DNA of 5,492 nt from Bacteroidota bacterium (GCA_018656255.1 JABHYI010000261.1:1-5492); one strand, 5' to 3'; positions 1-5,492 are shown, numbered from the stretch's first letter. The notes: generated by a model from the letters alone, not told the origin. Numbers and translations: made by a program.

Positions 1-469
1 ATGATGCCATTTTTGGATTTACAAAACGCCATCCAAAGGTAGAGTCATACATTTTACTATCACCCCCATAAGCGCTTGATGGTTTTGCCATTACATATGG
101 GCCTCGTGTCATGTTTTCCACACCGCCTGCACTAAACAAATCTCCATCACCTGCTTTTATTGCTCTATTGGCGTGTATAATAGCAGATAAGCCGCTACTA
201 CACAATCTATTCACGGTTTCTCCTGGCACGCTAAAGGGTAAGCCCGCCAAAAGCAAACTCATGCGAGCTACATTACGGTTATCTTCTCCAGCTTGATTGG
301 CACACCCCATGATCACATCATCAAAAGCTTCTTTTGGAATTTGCGGGTTGTTTGACACCAAAGCCTTGATGACATGTGCTCCCAAATCATCGGTGCGAAT
401 AGCACTTAGTGTTCCTTTGTAATTTCCGATAGGCGTTCTTACACCATCAATTATATATGCTTGTTTCAT
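1..469 (-). CDS. paaJ: Thiolase, PaaJ-type 3-oxoadipyl-CoA / 3-oxo-5,6-dehydrosuberyl-CoA thiolase (N-terminal part, cut by window edge)
   Basis: The 156 visible codons encode the N-terminal part of a thiolase; the rest lies beyond the left edge. The start MKQAYIIDGVRTPIG (residues 1-15) is the usual thiolase opening. VNRLCSSGLSA (86-96) carries the nucleophilic Cys90 that takes up the acyl group, and GGVENMTRGPYVM (115-127) is a conserved thiolase loop. Family members are about 400 residues, so roughly 60 percent is missing, including the distal His and Cys of the active site. PaaJ cleaves 3-oxo-5,6-dehydrosuberyl-CoA and 3-oxoadipyl-CoA with CoA, yielding acetyl-CoA and finally succinyl-CoA. 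Sequence alone does not separate it from PcaF of the beta-ketoadipate pathway or from a general acetyl-CoA acyltransferase; its place as the last visible gene of a paa operon favours PaaJ. It follows paaI after 51 bases. I see no Shine-Dalgarno site next to the ATG; the leader is A/T-rich. Confidence 0.9.
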   Translation of the reverse strand, partial: MKQAYIIDGVRTPIGNYKGTLSAIRTDDLGAHVIKALVSNNPQIPKEAFDDVIMGCANQAGEDNRNVARMSLLLAGLPFSVPGETVNRLCSSGLSAIIHANRAIKAGDGDLFSAGGVENMTRGPYVMAKPSSAYGGDSKMYDSTFGWRFVNPKMAS

Positions 470-507
470 AATTTCATTTTAAAAAGCCAAGGAAATAAAC
501 CCGCCAT
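466..507 (-). other. Possible 13-codon leader reading frame overlapping the paaJ start
   Basis: The paaI-paaJ gap contains an ATG at 507-505 that opens a frame MAGLFPWLFKMKL and ends in a TGA sharing bases with the paaJ start codon (ATGA, 469-466). This overlap is the layout typical of translational coupling. The peptide is short and hydrophobic in its middle. I do not recognise a family. The frame is short enough to occur by chance, so translation is unproven. Confidence 0.2.
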
Positions 508-520
508 AGGGTCTGTATTG

Positions 521-928
521 TTATTTTTCCCAATTCTTATTCGTTCTGTAAACAACTCCTTTAAAAAGCGCCACGAGCTCATCACCTTTTTTTACCTCAA
601 CGATATTAAAACCAACTTTGGTTTTTTGCACATCTAAAGTAGCCTCTGCAGTGATATAATCACCAAGATGTAAAGCCTCTATATGATTGATACTTGTCTC
701 TATAGATACCGCATACCTGCCATGTGTATTTGCTGAAAAACCAAAGGCAGTGTCTGCCAATGCATAACTAATGCCGCCATGGGCCTTATTCATGCTGTTG
801 AGCATTTCTTTACGGATGGTCATTCCTACTTTTACGCGGCCTATTTCACAACTAAGAATCTCTATGCCAAGCCAACTGCTATAAGCATCTTGAGAGAGCA
901 TTTTATAGGGTATTGTGGTTCCTTCCAT
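521..928 (-). CDS. paaI: Hotdog-fold acyl-CoA thioesterase PaaI
   Basis: This 135-residue protein has the length and layout of the PaaI hotdog thioesterases (E. coli PaaI is about 140). The signature lies at 43-68: a leading L-N stretch, HGG at 50-52, then LADTAFGFSAN at 57-67 with Asp59 at the position of the catalytic Asp of E. coli PaaI. A C-terminal beta-strand region (VALFKGVVYRT) completes the fold. In characterised systems PaaI hydrolyses ring-hydroxylated phenylacetyl-CoA esters, freeing CoA when the epoxide intermediate goes off pathway. It is cytosolic and a homotetramer in known members. The ATG directly follows the paaH TAA (TAAATG, no gap), so coupled translation is likely. An internal Met10 could also serve as the start, but the first ATG fits the operon packing. 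The stop is TAA. Confidence 0.92.
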   Translation of the reverse strand: MEGTTIPYKMLSQDAYSSWLGIEILSCEIGRVKVGMTIRKEMLNSMNKAHGGISYALADTAFGFSANTHGRYAVSIETSINHIEALHLGDYITAEATLDVQKTKVGFNIVEVKKGDELVALFKGVVYRTNKNWEK

Positions 929-2089
929 TTAAAAAAAAGTTTCGTTTTTTAAATTCATTGTTCTTAGTAACGCAGAACAACGATATCTATCCTCATGGTA
1001 ATGATTATAAAGTGCATCAAGTTGTTTGACACACCAATCTATTGATTTTTCATCTGCCCAGGCCAATAGTCCTTTTGGGTAATTAACTCCTTTGGTCATC
1101 GCTGCATCTATGTCTTTGGCACTTGCAATGTTTAAAAACAATGCATCTGCAGCTTCGTTTATTAACATCACTAAAATTCTGTCCAAAATGGAGTTTAAAA
1201 GAGCAGGATTATTTTCTGGCACTGGTGGTATGGCTCCTTGCGTGTAGTCATAAAATCCTTTGCCAGATTTCCGGCCTAAATAACCTGCTTCTGCAAAGCG
1301 TTTTTGAGTAAAGGAAGGCTTGTATCTTGGATCATGGTAAAAGGCCTCAAATACAGTTTGTGTTACGGTATAATTTACATCATTGCCGATGAAGTCCATG
1401 AGCTGAAAAGGTCCCATCTTAAACCCACCCACACTTTTTACAGCATGGTCAATGGTTGCAAAATCTGCGATACCCTCTTCATATATTCTAAGGGCCTCTC
1501 CGTAAAAAGGTCTGGCTACTCTATTTACAATAAAGCCAGGTGTATCCTTAGCTACAGCAACTACTTTTTTCCAGTTTTCAATAGTGGTCTGTGAGGTGGC
1601 AAGTACCTGTGAACTAGTTTGTATGGCAGGAATTACCTCCACCAATTTCATAAGGGGTGCAGGATTAAAAAAATGAATCCCTATGCATCTAGCTGGATTT
1701 TTTAAGACAGAAGCTATAGAGGCTATAGACAAAGAAGAGGTGTTGGATGCTATAATGCAAGTATCACTTACATACCCCTCTAATTCTTGAAATACCTTCT
1801 TTTTAACATCAATATTCTCAACTATAGCTTCAATGGTTAAATCACTATGGGCCAATTCTTTTAATGAGTTTACGTAGCGTATGTTATTTTGTATAGCATC
1901 TTTCTCTTGGGAGGAGATACGTCCCTTCTCCACCAATCGATTTGTGATTTTATCTAAACTTTGTTTTGCTGTATCGAGTGCCTGCTGATGTACATCAAAC
2001 AATGTAACTAGACACCCAGCAGCAGCAGCTACTTGAGCAATTCCAGAACCCATAGTTCCGCTACCAATAATACCTACGTTTTTAATCAT
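929..2089 (-). CDS. paaH: 3-hydroxyacyl-CoA dehydrogenase PaaH (3-hydroxyadipyl-CoA dehydrogenase)
   Basis: An NAD-dependent 3-hydroxyacyl-CoA dehydrogenase of 386 residues. The Rossmann fold begins at once with GIIGSGTMGSGIAQ (6-19). Active-site residues can be placed by their spacing in the family: Ser118 in SNTSSL, His139 in GIHFFNP with its partner Glu151 in KLVEVIP, and Asn189 in TPGFIVNR. The first C-terminal helical domain covers about 184-282 and ends in GRKSGKGFYDY. A second, shorter copy of that domain type occupies about 300-376 (NEAADAL, GVNYPKGLLAWAD). That makes the protein longer than single-domain hydroxybutyryl-CoA dehydrogenases (about 280) and shorter than E. coli PaaH (about 475). 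In the pathway it oxidises 3-hydroxyadipyl-CoA to 3-oxoadipyl-CoA, the substrate of PaaJ. The ATG abuts the paaG stop (TAGATG), with AAGGA six bases upstream inside paaG. A role in general fatty acid oxidation cannot be excluded by sequence, but the operon makes PaaH most likely. Confidence 0.93.
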   Translation of the reverse strand: MIKNVGIIGSGTMGSGIAQVAAAAGCLVTLFDVHQQALDTAKQSLDKITNRLVEKGRISSQEKDAIQNNIRYVNSLKELAHSDLTIEAIVENIDVKKKVFQELEGYVSDTCIIASNTSSLSIASIASVLKNPARCIGIHFFNPAPLMKLVEVIPAIQTSSQVLATSQTTIENWKKVVAVAKDTPGFIVNRVARPFYGEALRIYEEGIADFATIDHAVKSVGGFKMGPFQLMDFIGNDVNYTVTQTVFEAFYHDPRYKPSFTQKRFAEAGYLGRKSGKGFYDYTQGAIPPVPENNPALLNSILDRILVMLINEAADALFLNIASAKDIDAAMTKGVNYPKGLLAWADEKSIDWCVKQLDALYNHYHEDRYRCSALLRTMNLKNETFF

Positions 2090-2869
2090 CTAGTTTCCTT
2101 TAAAGTTTGGTTTCCTTTTTTCCACAAATGCAGAAACGCCCTCTTTGTAGTCATTGCTATTTGCTGCCTGTATTTGCAGTTTACTCTCAAGTGCTAATTG
2201 CTGCTCTAAGGTATTATTAAAAGATGCATTTAACAATTTTTTTGTGAGCCCTAATGCTTTGGTTGGCAATTGAGCCATATGAAGGGCTAAGCTATGAACC
2301 TCCTGGTGAAACGTTTCTGGAGGAAACACTTTATATATCATGCCTAAATCTTGTGCTTGTGCTGCGCTTACTTTATCTCCCAGTAACATCAAGGCAGATG
2401 CTTTTTGGAAACCAATGAGTCTTGGTAAAAAAAAGCTCCCAGCACTATCTGGAACTAGACCTATTTTACTGAAAGCCTGAATAAAACTAGCTTTCTCACT
2501 TGCCACGACAATATCACAGGCTAGCGCAATATTTGCGCCCGCGCCAGCAGCTACTCCATTAACTGCCGCAATCATAGGCTTTTCAATAGCTCTAATTCTT
2601 GTAATGATAGGATTGTAATGTTCTTCTAGTATTTTTTTAAATCCTGGGTGCAGTTCTGGTGTTGTTACTTCTTTTAAATCCTGGCCGGCGCAAAAAGCTT
2701 TACCCTGTCCAGTGATCACTATGGCACGTATGTTTGGGTCTGCCTCACAGGCATCAAGTTGATTTTGTAAAAGCAACGCCATCTTACCATTAAAACTGTT
2801 AAATACCTCTGGGCGGTTTAATGTTAAGGTTGCTACACCACTCTCTATTCTAGTTGTAATACTTTTCAT
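2090..2869 (-). CDS. paaG: Enoyl-CoA hydratase/isomerase, PaaG-type 1,2-epoxyphenylacetyl-CoA isomerase
   Basis: A crotonase-superfamily protein of 259 residues. It matches E. coli PaaG as I recall it along the whole length: LNRPEVFNSFN (17-27), FCAGQDL (59-65), HYNPII (84-89), AAVNGVAAGAGA (101-112), AFSKIGLVPD (132-141) and DYKEGVSAF (240-248). The oxyanion-hole backbone comes from the CAGQD and GAGA segments. Of the two catalytic glutamates of true hydratases, the first is Asn113 here and the second is not in its usual place, while Asp141 in VPD matches the acid proposed for PaaG isomerases. This points to isomerisation of ring 1,2-epoxyphenylacetyl-CoA to the oxepin (and double-bond shifts) rather than to PaaF-type hydration. 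It lies 54 bases after paaD, the widest gap in the window, and its TAG stop is followed directly by the paaH ATG. The assignment to PaaG over PaaF or PaaB-like hydratases is fairly firm. Confidence 0.88.
   Translation of the reverse strand: MKSITTRIESGVATLTLNRPEVFNSFNGKMALLLQNQLDACEADPNIRAIVITGQGKAFCAGQDLKEVTTPELHPGFKKILEEHYNPIITRIRAIEKPMIAAVNGVAAGAGANIALACDIVVASEKASFIQAFSKIGLVPDSAGSFFLPRLIGFQKASALMLLGDKVSAAQAQDLGMIYKVFPPETFHQEVHSLALHMAQLPTKALGLTKKLLNASFNNTLEQQLALESKLQIQAANSNDYKEGVSAFVEKRKPNFKGN
2096..2100 (-). promoter_or_regulatory. Shine-Dalgarno-like AAGGA for paaH inside the end of paaG
   Basis: AAGGA lies six bases before the paaH ATG, within the last codons of paaG. It is the only well-placed purine-rich site I found among the starts in this window; the others have A/T-rich leaders, as is common in Bacteroidota. 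It supports the ATG at 2089 as the paaH start. Confidence 0.4.
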
Positions 2870-2883
2870 AGCTTTCTATAGGT

Positions 2884-2917
2884 AAGGATATACTCCTTGA
2901 ATTCCACTAAGGGAATT
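2884..2917 (-). repeat. Two small inverted repeats in the paaD-paaG gap
   Basis: Read on the transcribed strand, the gap after the paaD double stop holds AATTCC-6 bases-GGAATT (2917-2900) and then AAGGA-5 bases-TCCTT (2898-2884). Neither is followed by a T run, so an intrinsic terminator is unlikely. The second arm set contains AAGGAG (2898-2893), which is 23 bases from the paaG ATG and too far for a normal ribosome site. A role as processing or stability hairpins between the oxygenase and beta-oxidation sections is possible, but stems this short also arise by chance. Confidence 0.25.
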
Positions 2918-2923
2918 AATTTA

Positions 2924-3424
2924 TTATTTCAAACATTTAAAGTAATCAAAAGGCTCTAGACATGCTTCGCATTTAAATAATGCTTTGCAAGCAGTAGACC
3001 CGAACTGGCTTACTAAATGTGTATCTGTACTTTTACATTGAGGGCAAATTACTTTTTTTGCACCTGCCAACAATACATCTTTGTCTGCACTCTCAGACAA
3101 TGGTCTGGCAATTCCGTAGGCTTCCATTTTCTGCAATCCAGACTCGCTAATCCAGTCTGTACTCCAAGCTGGGGCCAATACAAGCTCCACCATCACTTTT
3201 TTGCCCAATGGGGCAAAGGCTATTTTTAAATCATCCCCAATAACATCCATAGCTGGACATCCAGAATAAGTGGGTGTAAGTTTCACATACACCGTCCCAT
3301 CTTTTTCTTTAGCTTCTCTTATTACCCCGAGGTCCAAAACAGTTAATACAGGAATCTCTGGATCGCTTACCTGTTCCAAAATTGGAAGAAGATGCGTGTC
3401 TATACTTACCTGGGTTACTGCCAT
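2924..3424 (-). CDS. paaD: PaaD, MIP18-family (DUF59) Fe-S maturation type subunit with C-terminal zinc ribbon
   Basis: I place the start at the ATG at 3424-3422, giving 166 residues, close to E. coli PaaD (about 165). The N-terminal MIP18/DUF59 domain shows SDPEIPVLTVLDLGVI (20-35) and TPTYSGCPAMD (50-60) with the conserved Cys56. AWSTDWISE (86-94) is another PaaD signature. The C-terminal part is a zinc-ribbon-like module with Cys127, Cys130, Cys152 and Cys155, plus FGSTACKALFKC (141-152) and DYFKC (160-164). PaaD is required for phenylacetyl-CoA epoxidase activity in studied bacteria and is thought to help assemble or maintain the metal centre, probably the Fe-S cluster of PaaE. A longer open frame begins at 3529, but its extra 35 residues have no PaaD similarity and overlie the paaC tail in another frame. 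The ATG comes 10 bases after the original paaC stop with an A-rich leader. The gene ends in TAATAA. Confidence 0.92.
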   Translation of the reverse strand: MAVTQVSIDTHLLPILEQVSDPEIPVLTVLDLGVIREAKEKDGTVYVKLTPTYSGCPAMDVIGDDLKIAFAPLGKKVMVELVLAPAWSTDWISESGLQKMEAYGIARPLSESADKDVLLAGAKKVICPQCKSTDTHLVSQFGSTACKALFKCEACLEPFDYFKCLK

Positions 3425-3434
3425 TGTTTTTTTA

Positions 3435-3596
3435 TTACCACTGCATGTTTGGATAGGTGCGTTGCATGTACTGTAAATCTGCCAATAAATACCCCATGTG
3501 TTCACTGTGCACTCCTTTTTTACCTCCACGAGAAAAATACGTGGTCTGAGGAACCTCTAGAGTTGCTAGTTCAAAGAGATCTATAACCTCTTTGTA
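3435..3596 (-). pseudogene. paaC: Detached C-terminal part of paaC, in frame after an internal TAG
   Basis: These 53 codons plus stop continue the paaC frame directly after the TAG at 3599-3597. They encode the conserved PaaC C-terminus: ATLEVPQ (11-17 of this segment), SRGGKKGVHSEHMGYLLADL (22-41) and QYMQRTYPNMQW at the end, closed by TAATAA. Against E. coli PaaC as I recall it, the alignment needs no gap and the TAG stands at a Trp codon position. With the upstream 197 codons the full frame would be 251 codons, the normal family length (E. coli 248). Low divergence in this tail suggests the interruption is recent, is read through, or is a sequence error. No start codon is well placed for separate translation. 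Confidence 0.85.
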
Positions 3597-3600
3597 CTAG
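3566..3600. repeat. Imperfect 13-bp inverted repeat spanning the paaC amber codon
   Basis: On the plus strand CTAGTTCAAAGAG (3566-3578) and CTCTTTGTACTAG (3588-3600) are inverted copies, matching at 12 of 13 positions (mismatch 3571/3595), with a 9-base loop. In the paaC message the hairpin's 5' arm includes the whole UAG. The repeat lies inside coding sequence and adds no residues relative to E. coli PaaC, so it is not an insertion. Confidence 0.75.
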
Positions 3601-4190
3601 GCCTTTTTTAGTTTTGAAACATCTACACCTACACCTTCCAAGGCCATTGCTGTGTCTGCATCTGTCATGTCAAAAAGCTCCTGTGTATAGGGCCACAAAT
3701 CATGTATTGCCTCTTGCATTTTGGCAGCGCTCTGCGGGGTCCCATCACCCAATCGTTTTACCCAGTCTCCAGAAAATCGTTTGTGATAACTTACTTCTTT
3801 GATTCCCTTTTTTGCGATAGCGGCTAGGGTTTCATCTTTGCTTGATTGTAATTCTTTCAGTAGCAACAAATGAAACACATCAAAAAGGTATTGACGCCCC
3901 ATAACAAATCCAAAATGGGTATTAGGCTGTTCTACAAGTAATACATTTTTGTAATGTCTCTCTAAACGTAAAAATGCAATATCATCCTCTGTTTTATTTT
4001 CGCCAGAAATTTTAGCGGCATACTGATAGTAACTTCTTGTTTGACCAATAAGGTCCAAAGAGATGTTTGTACCCGCAATATCTGTCTCTAAACTAGGACC
4101 ATGTCCACACAGCTCTCCTAGACGTTGTCCAAGAATAAGGCTATTGTCTGCAATACCTAAAATGTAATTGTATAAATGTTCGCTTTTCAT
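3597..4190 (-). CDS. paaC: Phenylacetyl-CoA epoxidase structural subunit PaaC, interrupted by in-frame TAG
   Basis: The frame from the ATG at 4190 to the TAG at 3599-3597 encodes 197 residues of PaaC, the non-catalytic ferritin-like partner of PaaA in the PaaABC(E) epoxidase. Recognisable segments are LGQRLGELCGHGPSLE (20-35), LDLIGQTR (45-52), LLVEQPN (84-90), FGFVMGRQY (93-101) and IKEVSYHKRFSGDWVKRLGD (130-149). In known structures PaaA and PaaC pair, PaaC stabilising PaaA and helping bind substrate. The protein ends about 50 residues short of the family; the missing part is encoded in the same frame downstream (3596-3435). Loss of that tail, which belongs to the helical bundle, would probably harm the PaaA-PaaC assembly. 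The start is well supported: it lies one base after the paaB stop. If the TAG ends translation, 172 bases remain untranslated before paaD, which could reduce expression of the genes beyond. Gene identity is secure; whether full-length product is made is open. Confidence 0.93.
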   Translation of the reverse strand: MKSEHLYNYILGIADNSLILGQRLGELCGHGPSLETDIAGTNISLDLIGQTRSYYQYAAKISGENKTEDDIAFLRLERHYKNVLLVEQPNTHFGFVMGRQYLFDVFHLLLLKELQSSKDETLAAIAKKGIKEVSYHKRFSGDWVKRLGDGTPQSAAKMQEAIHDLWPYTQELFDMTDADTAMALEGVGVDVSKLKKA

Positions 4191-4191
4191 A

Positions 4192-4476
4192 TTACATATG
4201 CTTTACATCATCTGGTAACTTATAAAATGTTGGGTGTCGGTATACTTTGTCTTGAGCTGGCTCAAAGAGTTCTCCATTGTTTTCTGGGTTACTTGCGGTT
4301 ATATTACTGCTTTTTACGACCCAAATACTCACGCCCTCGTTGCGTCTTGTGTAAACATCTCTTGCGTTTTCAAGTGCCATTTCTTCGTCTGCAGCATGCA
4401 GGCTACCAAAATGACGGTGTTCTAATCCGTTTTTACTTCTTACGAAGATTTCCCATAAGGGCCAATTATTATCCAT
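4192..4476 (-). CDS. paaB: Phenylacetyl-CoA epoxidase subunit PaaB
   Basis: A 94-residue protein matching E. coli PaaB (95 residues) nearly end to end. Conserved stretches are WPLWEIFVRSKNGLEHRH (5-22), GSLHAADEEMALENARD (24-40), YTRRNEGVSIWVV (42-54) and KVYRHPTFYKLP (77-88). PaaB is a small cytosolic subunit without metal ligands or a known catalytic centre; in studied complexes it bridges PaaAC units and is needed for the epoxidase reaction with PaaE as electron donor. It begins 17 bases after the paaA stop, and its TAA is one base before the paaC ATG, so expression in fixed ratio with PaaA and PaaC is likely. I see nothing unusual in the sequence. Confidence 0.96.
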   Translation of the reverse strand: MDNNWPLWEIFVRSKNGLEHRHFGSLHAADEEMALENARDVYTRRNEGVSIWVVKSSNITASNPENNGELFEPAQDKVYRHPTFYKLPDDVKHM

Positions 4477-4493
4477 ATCTATTGTATTTGATA

Positions 4494-5450
4494 CTAGATT
4501 GCTATTTTAATTTTTAATGCCTCTTTTTTTGCGGCATGTGCCATGGCTGCATCTCTCACCCAAGCACCGTTTTCCCAGGCAGCTACTCGCGCGCTTATAC
4601 GCTGCTTGTTGCAGGGACCGTGACCTTTTACTACTTGCCAAAACTCATCCCAATCTATGGCTCCAAAATCATAACTTCCTGTTTGTTTGTTTAGTTTTAA
4701 ATCTGGATCTGGAATTGTTAAACCAAGTAAATCTGCTTGGGGTACAGTTTGATCAATAAACTGTTGGCGCAGCTCATCGTTAGATTTACGTTTTAACTTC
4801 CACTTCATAGACTGCTCCGTATGAACACTCTCTGCATCTGTTGGCCCTAACATCATTAAACTTGGCCACCACCATCTATTAAGTGCATCTTGAGCCATTT
4901 CTTTTTGCTCCTTGGAGCCCTTACAAAGCTTGAGCATAATCTCAAAACCTTGCCTTTGATGAAAACTTTCTTCTTTACAAACCCGAACCATTGCTCTTGC
5001 ATAAGGACCAAATGAGGTATTACACAAAGGCACTTGATTTATAATGGCTGCGCCATCAACAAGCCAACCCACAGCGCCCATGTCTGCCCAGGTTAGTGTT
5101 GGGTAATTAAATATTGAAGAATACTTTGCTTTACCACTGTGTAACTGCTGGTATAATTCTTCACGAGAAATTCCGAGTGTTTCACAGGCAGAGTACAAAT
5201 AAAGGCCATGTCCTGCCTCATCTTGCACCTTTGCAAGCAGAGCTGCCTTTCTTCTTAAAGAAGGCGCTCTGCTTATCCAGTTTCCCTCTGGTAGCATCCC
5301 TACAATCTCTGAATGGGCGTGCTGAGAGATTTGACGAATGTGCGTCTTCCTATATTTCTCTGGCATCCAATCTTTGGGTTCTATTTTTTCGTCACGTGCA
5401 ATGCGCGCTTCAAAAATTTCTTCTAGGTTTTTAATTTGTTCGTTGCTCAT
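4494..5450 (-). CDS. paaA: Phenylacetyl-CoA 1,2-epoxidase catalytic subunit PaaA
   Basis: A 318-residue protein matching E. coli PaaA (about 309) throughout. It is the di-iron subunit that inserts one oxygen atom of O2 into the ring of phenylacetyl-CoA, using electrons delivered through PaaE. Carboxylate-bridged di-iron motifs are visible: [15 protein letters not shown] (74-88) with the E78-x-x-H81 pair, VDGAA (131-135) with Asp132, and [13 protein letters not shown] (158-170) with E161-x-x-H164. [10 protein letters not shown] (110-119), PDPDLKLN (247-254) and [16 protein letters not shown] (266-281) are further PaaA signatures. The metal-ligand assignment follows E. coli PaaA from memory. 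The ATG at 5450 gives the expected N-terminus, 12 bases after the probable paaE stop. The TAG stop falls at the natural family end and a second in-frame TAG follows four codons later, so TAG is a working terminator in this genome. No defects are visible. Confidence 0.97.
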   Translation of the reverse strand: MSNEQIKNLEEIFEARIARDEKIEPKDWMPEKYRKTHIRQISQHAHSEIVGMLPEGNWISRAPSLRRKAALLAKVQDEAGHGLYLYSACETLGISREELYQQLHSGKAKYSSIFNYPTLTWADMGAVGWLVDGAAIINQVPLCNTSFGPYARAMVRVCKEESFHQRQGFEIMLKLCKGSKEQKEMAQDALNRWWWPSLMMLGPTDAESVHTEQSMKWKLKRKSNDELRQQFIDQTVPQADLLGLTIPDPDLKLNKQTGSYDFGAIDWDEFWQVVKGHGPCNKQRISARVAAWENGAWVRDAAMAHAAKKEALKIKIAI

Positions 5451-5462
5451 AGTTTTTGGAAT

Positions 5463-5492
5463 TTATACATCAAAATCAACTTTTACTTTATC
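5463..5492 (-). CDS. paaE: Probable PaaE reductase, last ten codons (cut by window edge)
   Basis: The right edge holds an open frame of nine residues, DKVKVDFDV, then TAA, twelve bases before paaA. The acidic VDFD ending resembles the tail of PaaE reductases, which carry an FAD/NAD(P)H ferredoxin-reductase domain followed by a plant-type 2Fe-2S domain and pass electrons to PaaA. Position immediately upstream of paaA fits gene orders seen in Bacteroidota. With so few residues the call rests mainly on context. Confidence 0.55.
   Translation of the reverse strand, partial: DKVKVDFDV

Noticed and set aside
34..41. A match to the Bacteroidota -7 promoter motif TAnnTTTG on the minus strand
   Set aside because: It lies inside conserved paaJ coding sequence with no recognisable -33 element and no gene starting after it in the window; such 6-base matches occur by chance.
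3425..3529. An upstream ATG at 3529 extending PaaD by 35 residues
   Set aside because: The extra residues show no PaaD similarity and arise from the paaC tail read in another frame; the ATG at 3424 gives the family length and follows the TAATAA closely.
3597..3611. A dnaX-like slippery heptamer (A AAA AAG) just before the paaC TAG, suggesting programmed frameshifting
   Set aside because: The PaaC tail lies in the same frame as the upstream part. A -1 shift meets TGA after about ten codons and a +1 shift also stops soon, so a single frameshift cannot restore the protein.
2090..4496. Genome-wide reassignment of TAG as a sense codon
   Set aside because: TAG ends paaA and paaG exactly at the expected protein ends; reading it as sense would run PaaA past the paaB start to a second TAG and beyond.
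4176..4517. A 113-residue plus-strand open frame, and similar plus-strand frames at 111-296, 1304-1594 and 5114-5434
   Set aside because: They lie antisense to well-supported paa genes, have no recognisable domains and look like shadow frames of the true coding strand.

Overview
The window holds most of a phenylacetate (phenylacetyl-CoA) catabolic operon, with every gene on the minus strand. In transcription order, from high to low coordinates, it reads: the last ten codons of probable paaE, then paaA, paaB, paaC, paaD, a paaG-type enoyl-CoA isomerase gene, paaH, paaI, and the first 156 codons of a paaJ-type thiolase gene cut by the left edge. The AT-rich sequence, the A-rich start-codon leaders with few Shine-Dalgarno sites, the gene order and the protein style suggest a member of the Bacteroidota, probably Flavobacteriia. 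That placement is an inference; no taxonomic marker gene is present.

Right part (about 3435-5492): the ring-activating oxygenase. PaaA (di-iron catalytic subunit), PaaB, PaaC (structural partner of PaaA), PaaD (Fe-S maturation type protein) and PaaE (reductase) together convert phenylacetyl-CoA to the ring 1,2-epoxide. Left part (1-2920): the beta-oxidation-like section. PaaG isomerises the epoxide to the oxepin, PaaH oxidises 3-hydroxyadipyl-CoA, PaaJ makes the thiolytic cleavages, and PaaI is a rescue thioesterase that releases CoA from dead-end thioesters. The ring-opening enzyme PaaZ, the hydratase PaaF, the ligase PaaK and any regulator are not in the window. Genes are packed tightly (gaps of 0 to 54 bases), so one transcript entering from the right is likely. 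I see no convincing promoter or terminator.

The main surprise is in paaC. Its frame stops at a TAG at 3599-3597 after 197 codons, but the same frame continues for 53 codons that match the normal PaaC C-terminus, ending in a TAATAA double stop just before paaD. The TAG sits where E. coli PaaC has Trp, one base away from TGG. The amber codon also lies inside one arm of a 13-bp inverted repeat (12 of 13 pairs, 9-base loop, 3566-3600). This could be a nonsense mutation, a templated quasipalindrome mutation, a sequencing error, or, less likely, programmed readthrough. TAG is used as an ordinary stop in paaA and paaG, which argues against general TAG reassignment.

Smaller observations are a 13-codon open frame whose TGA overlaps the paaJ start, and two small hairpins in the paaD-paaG gap.
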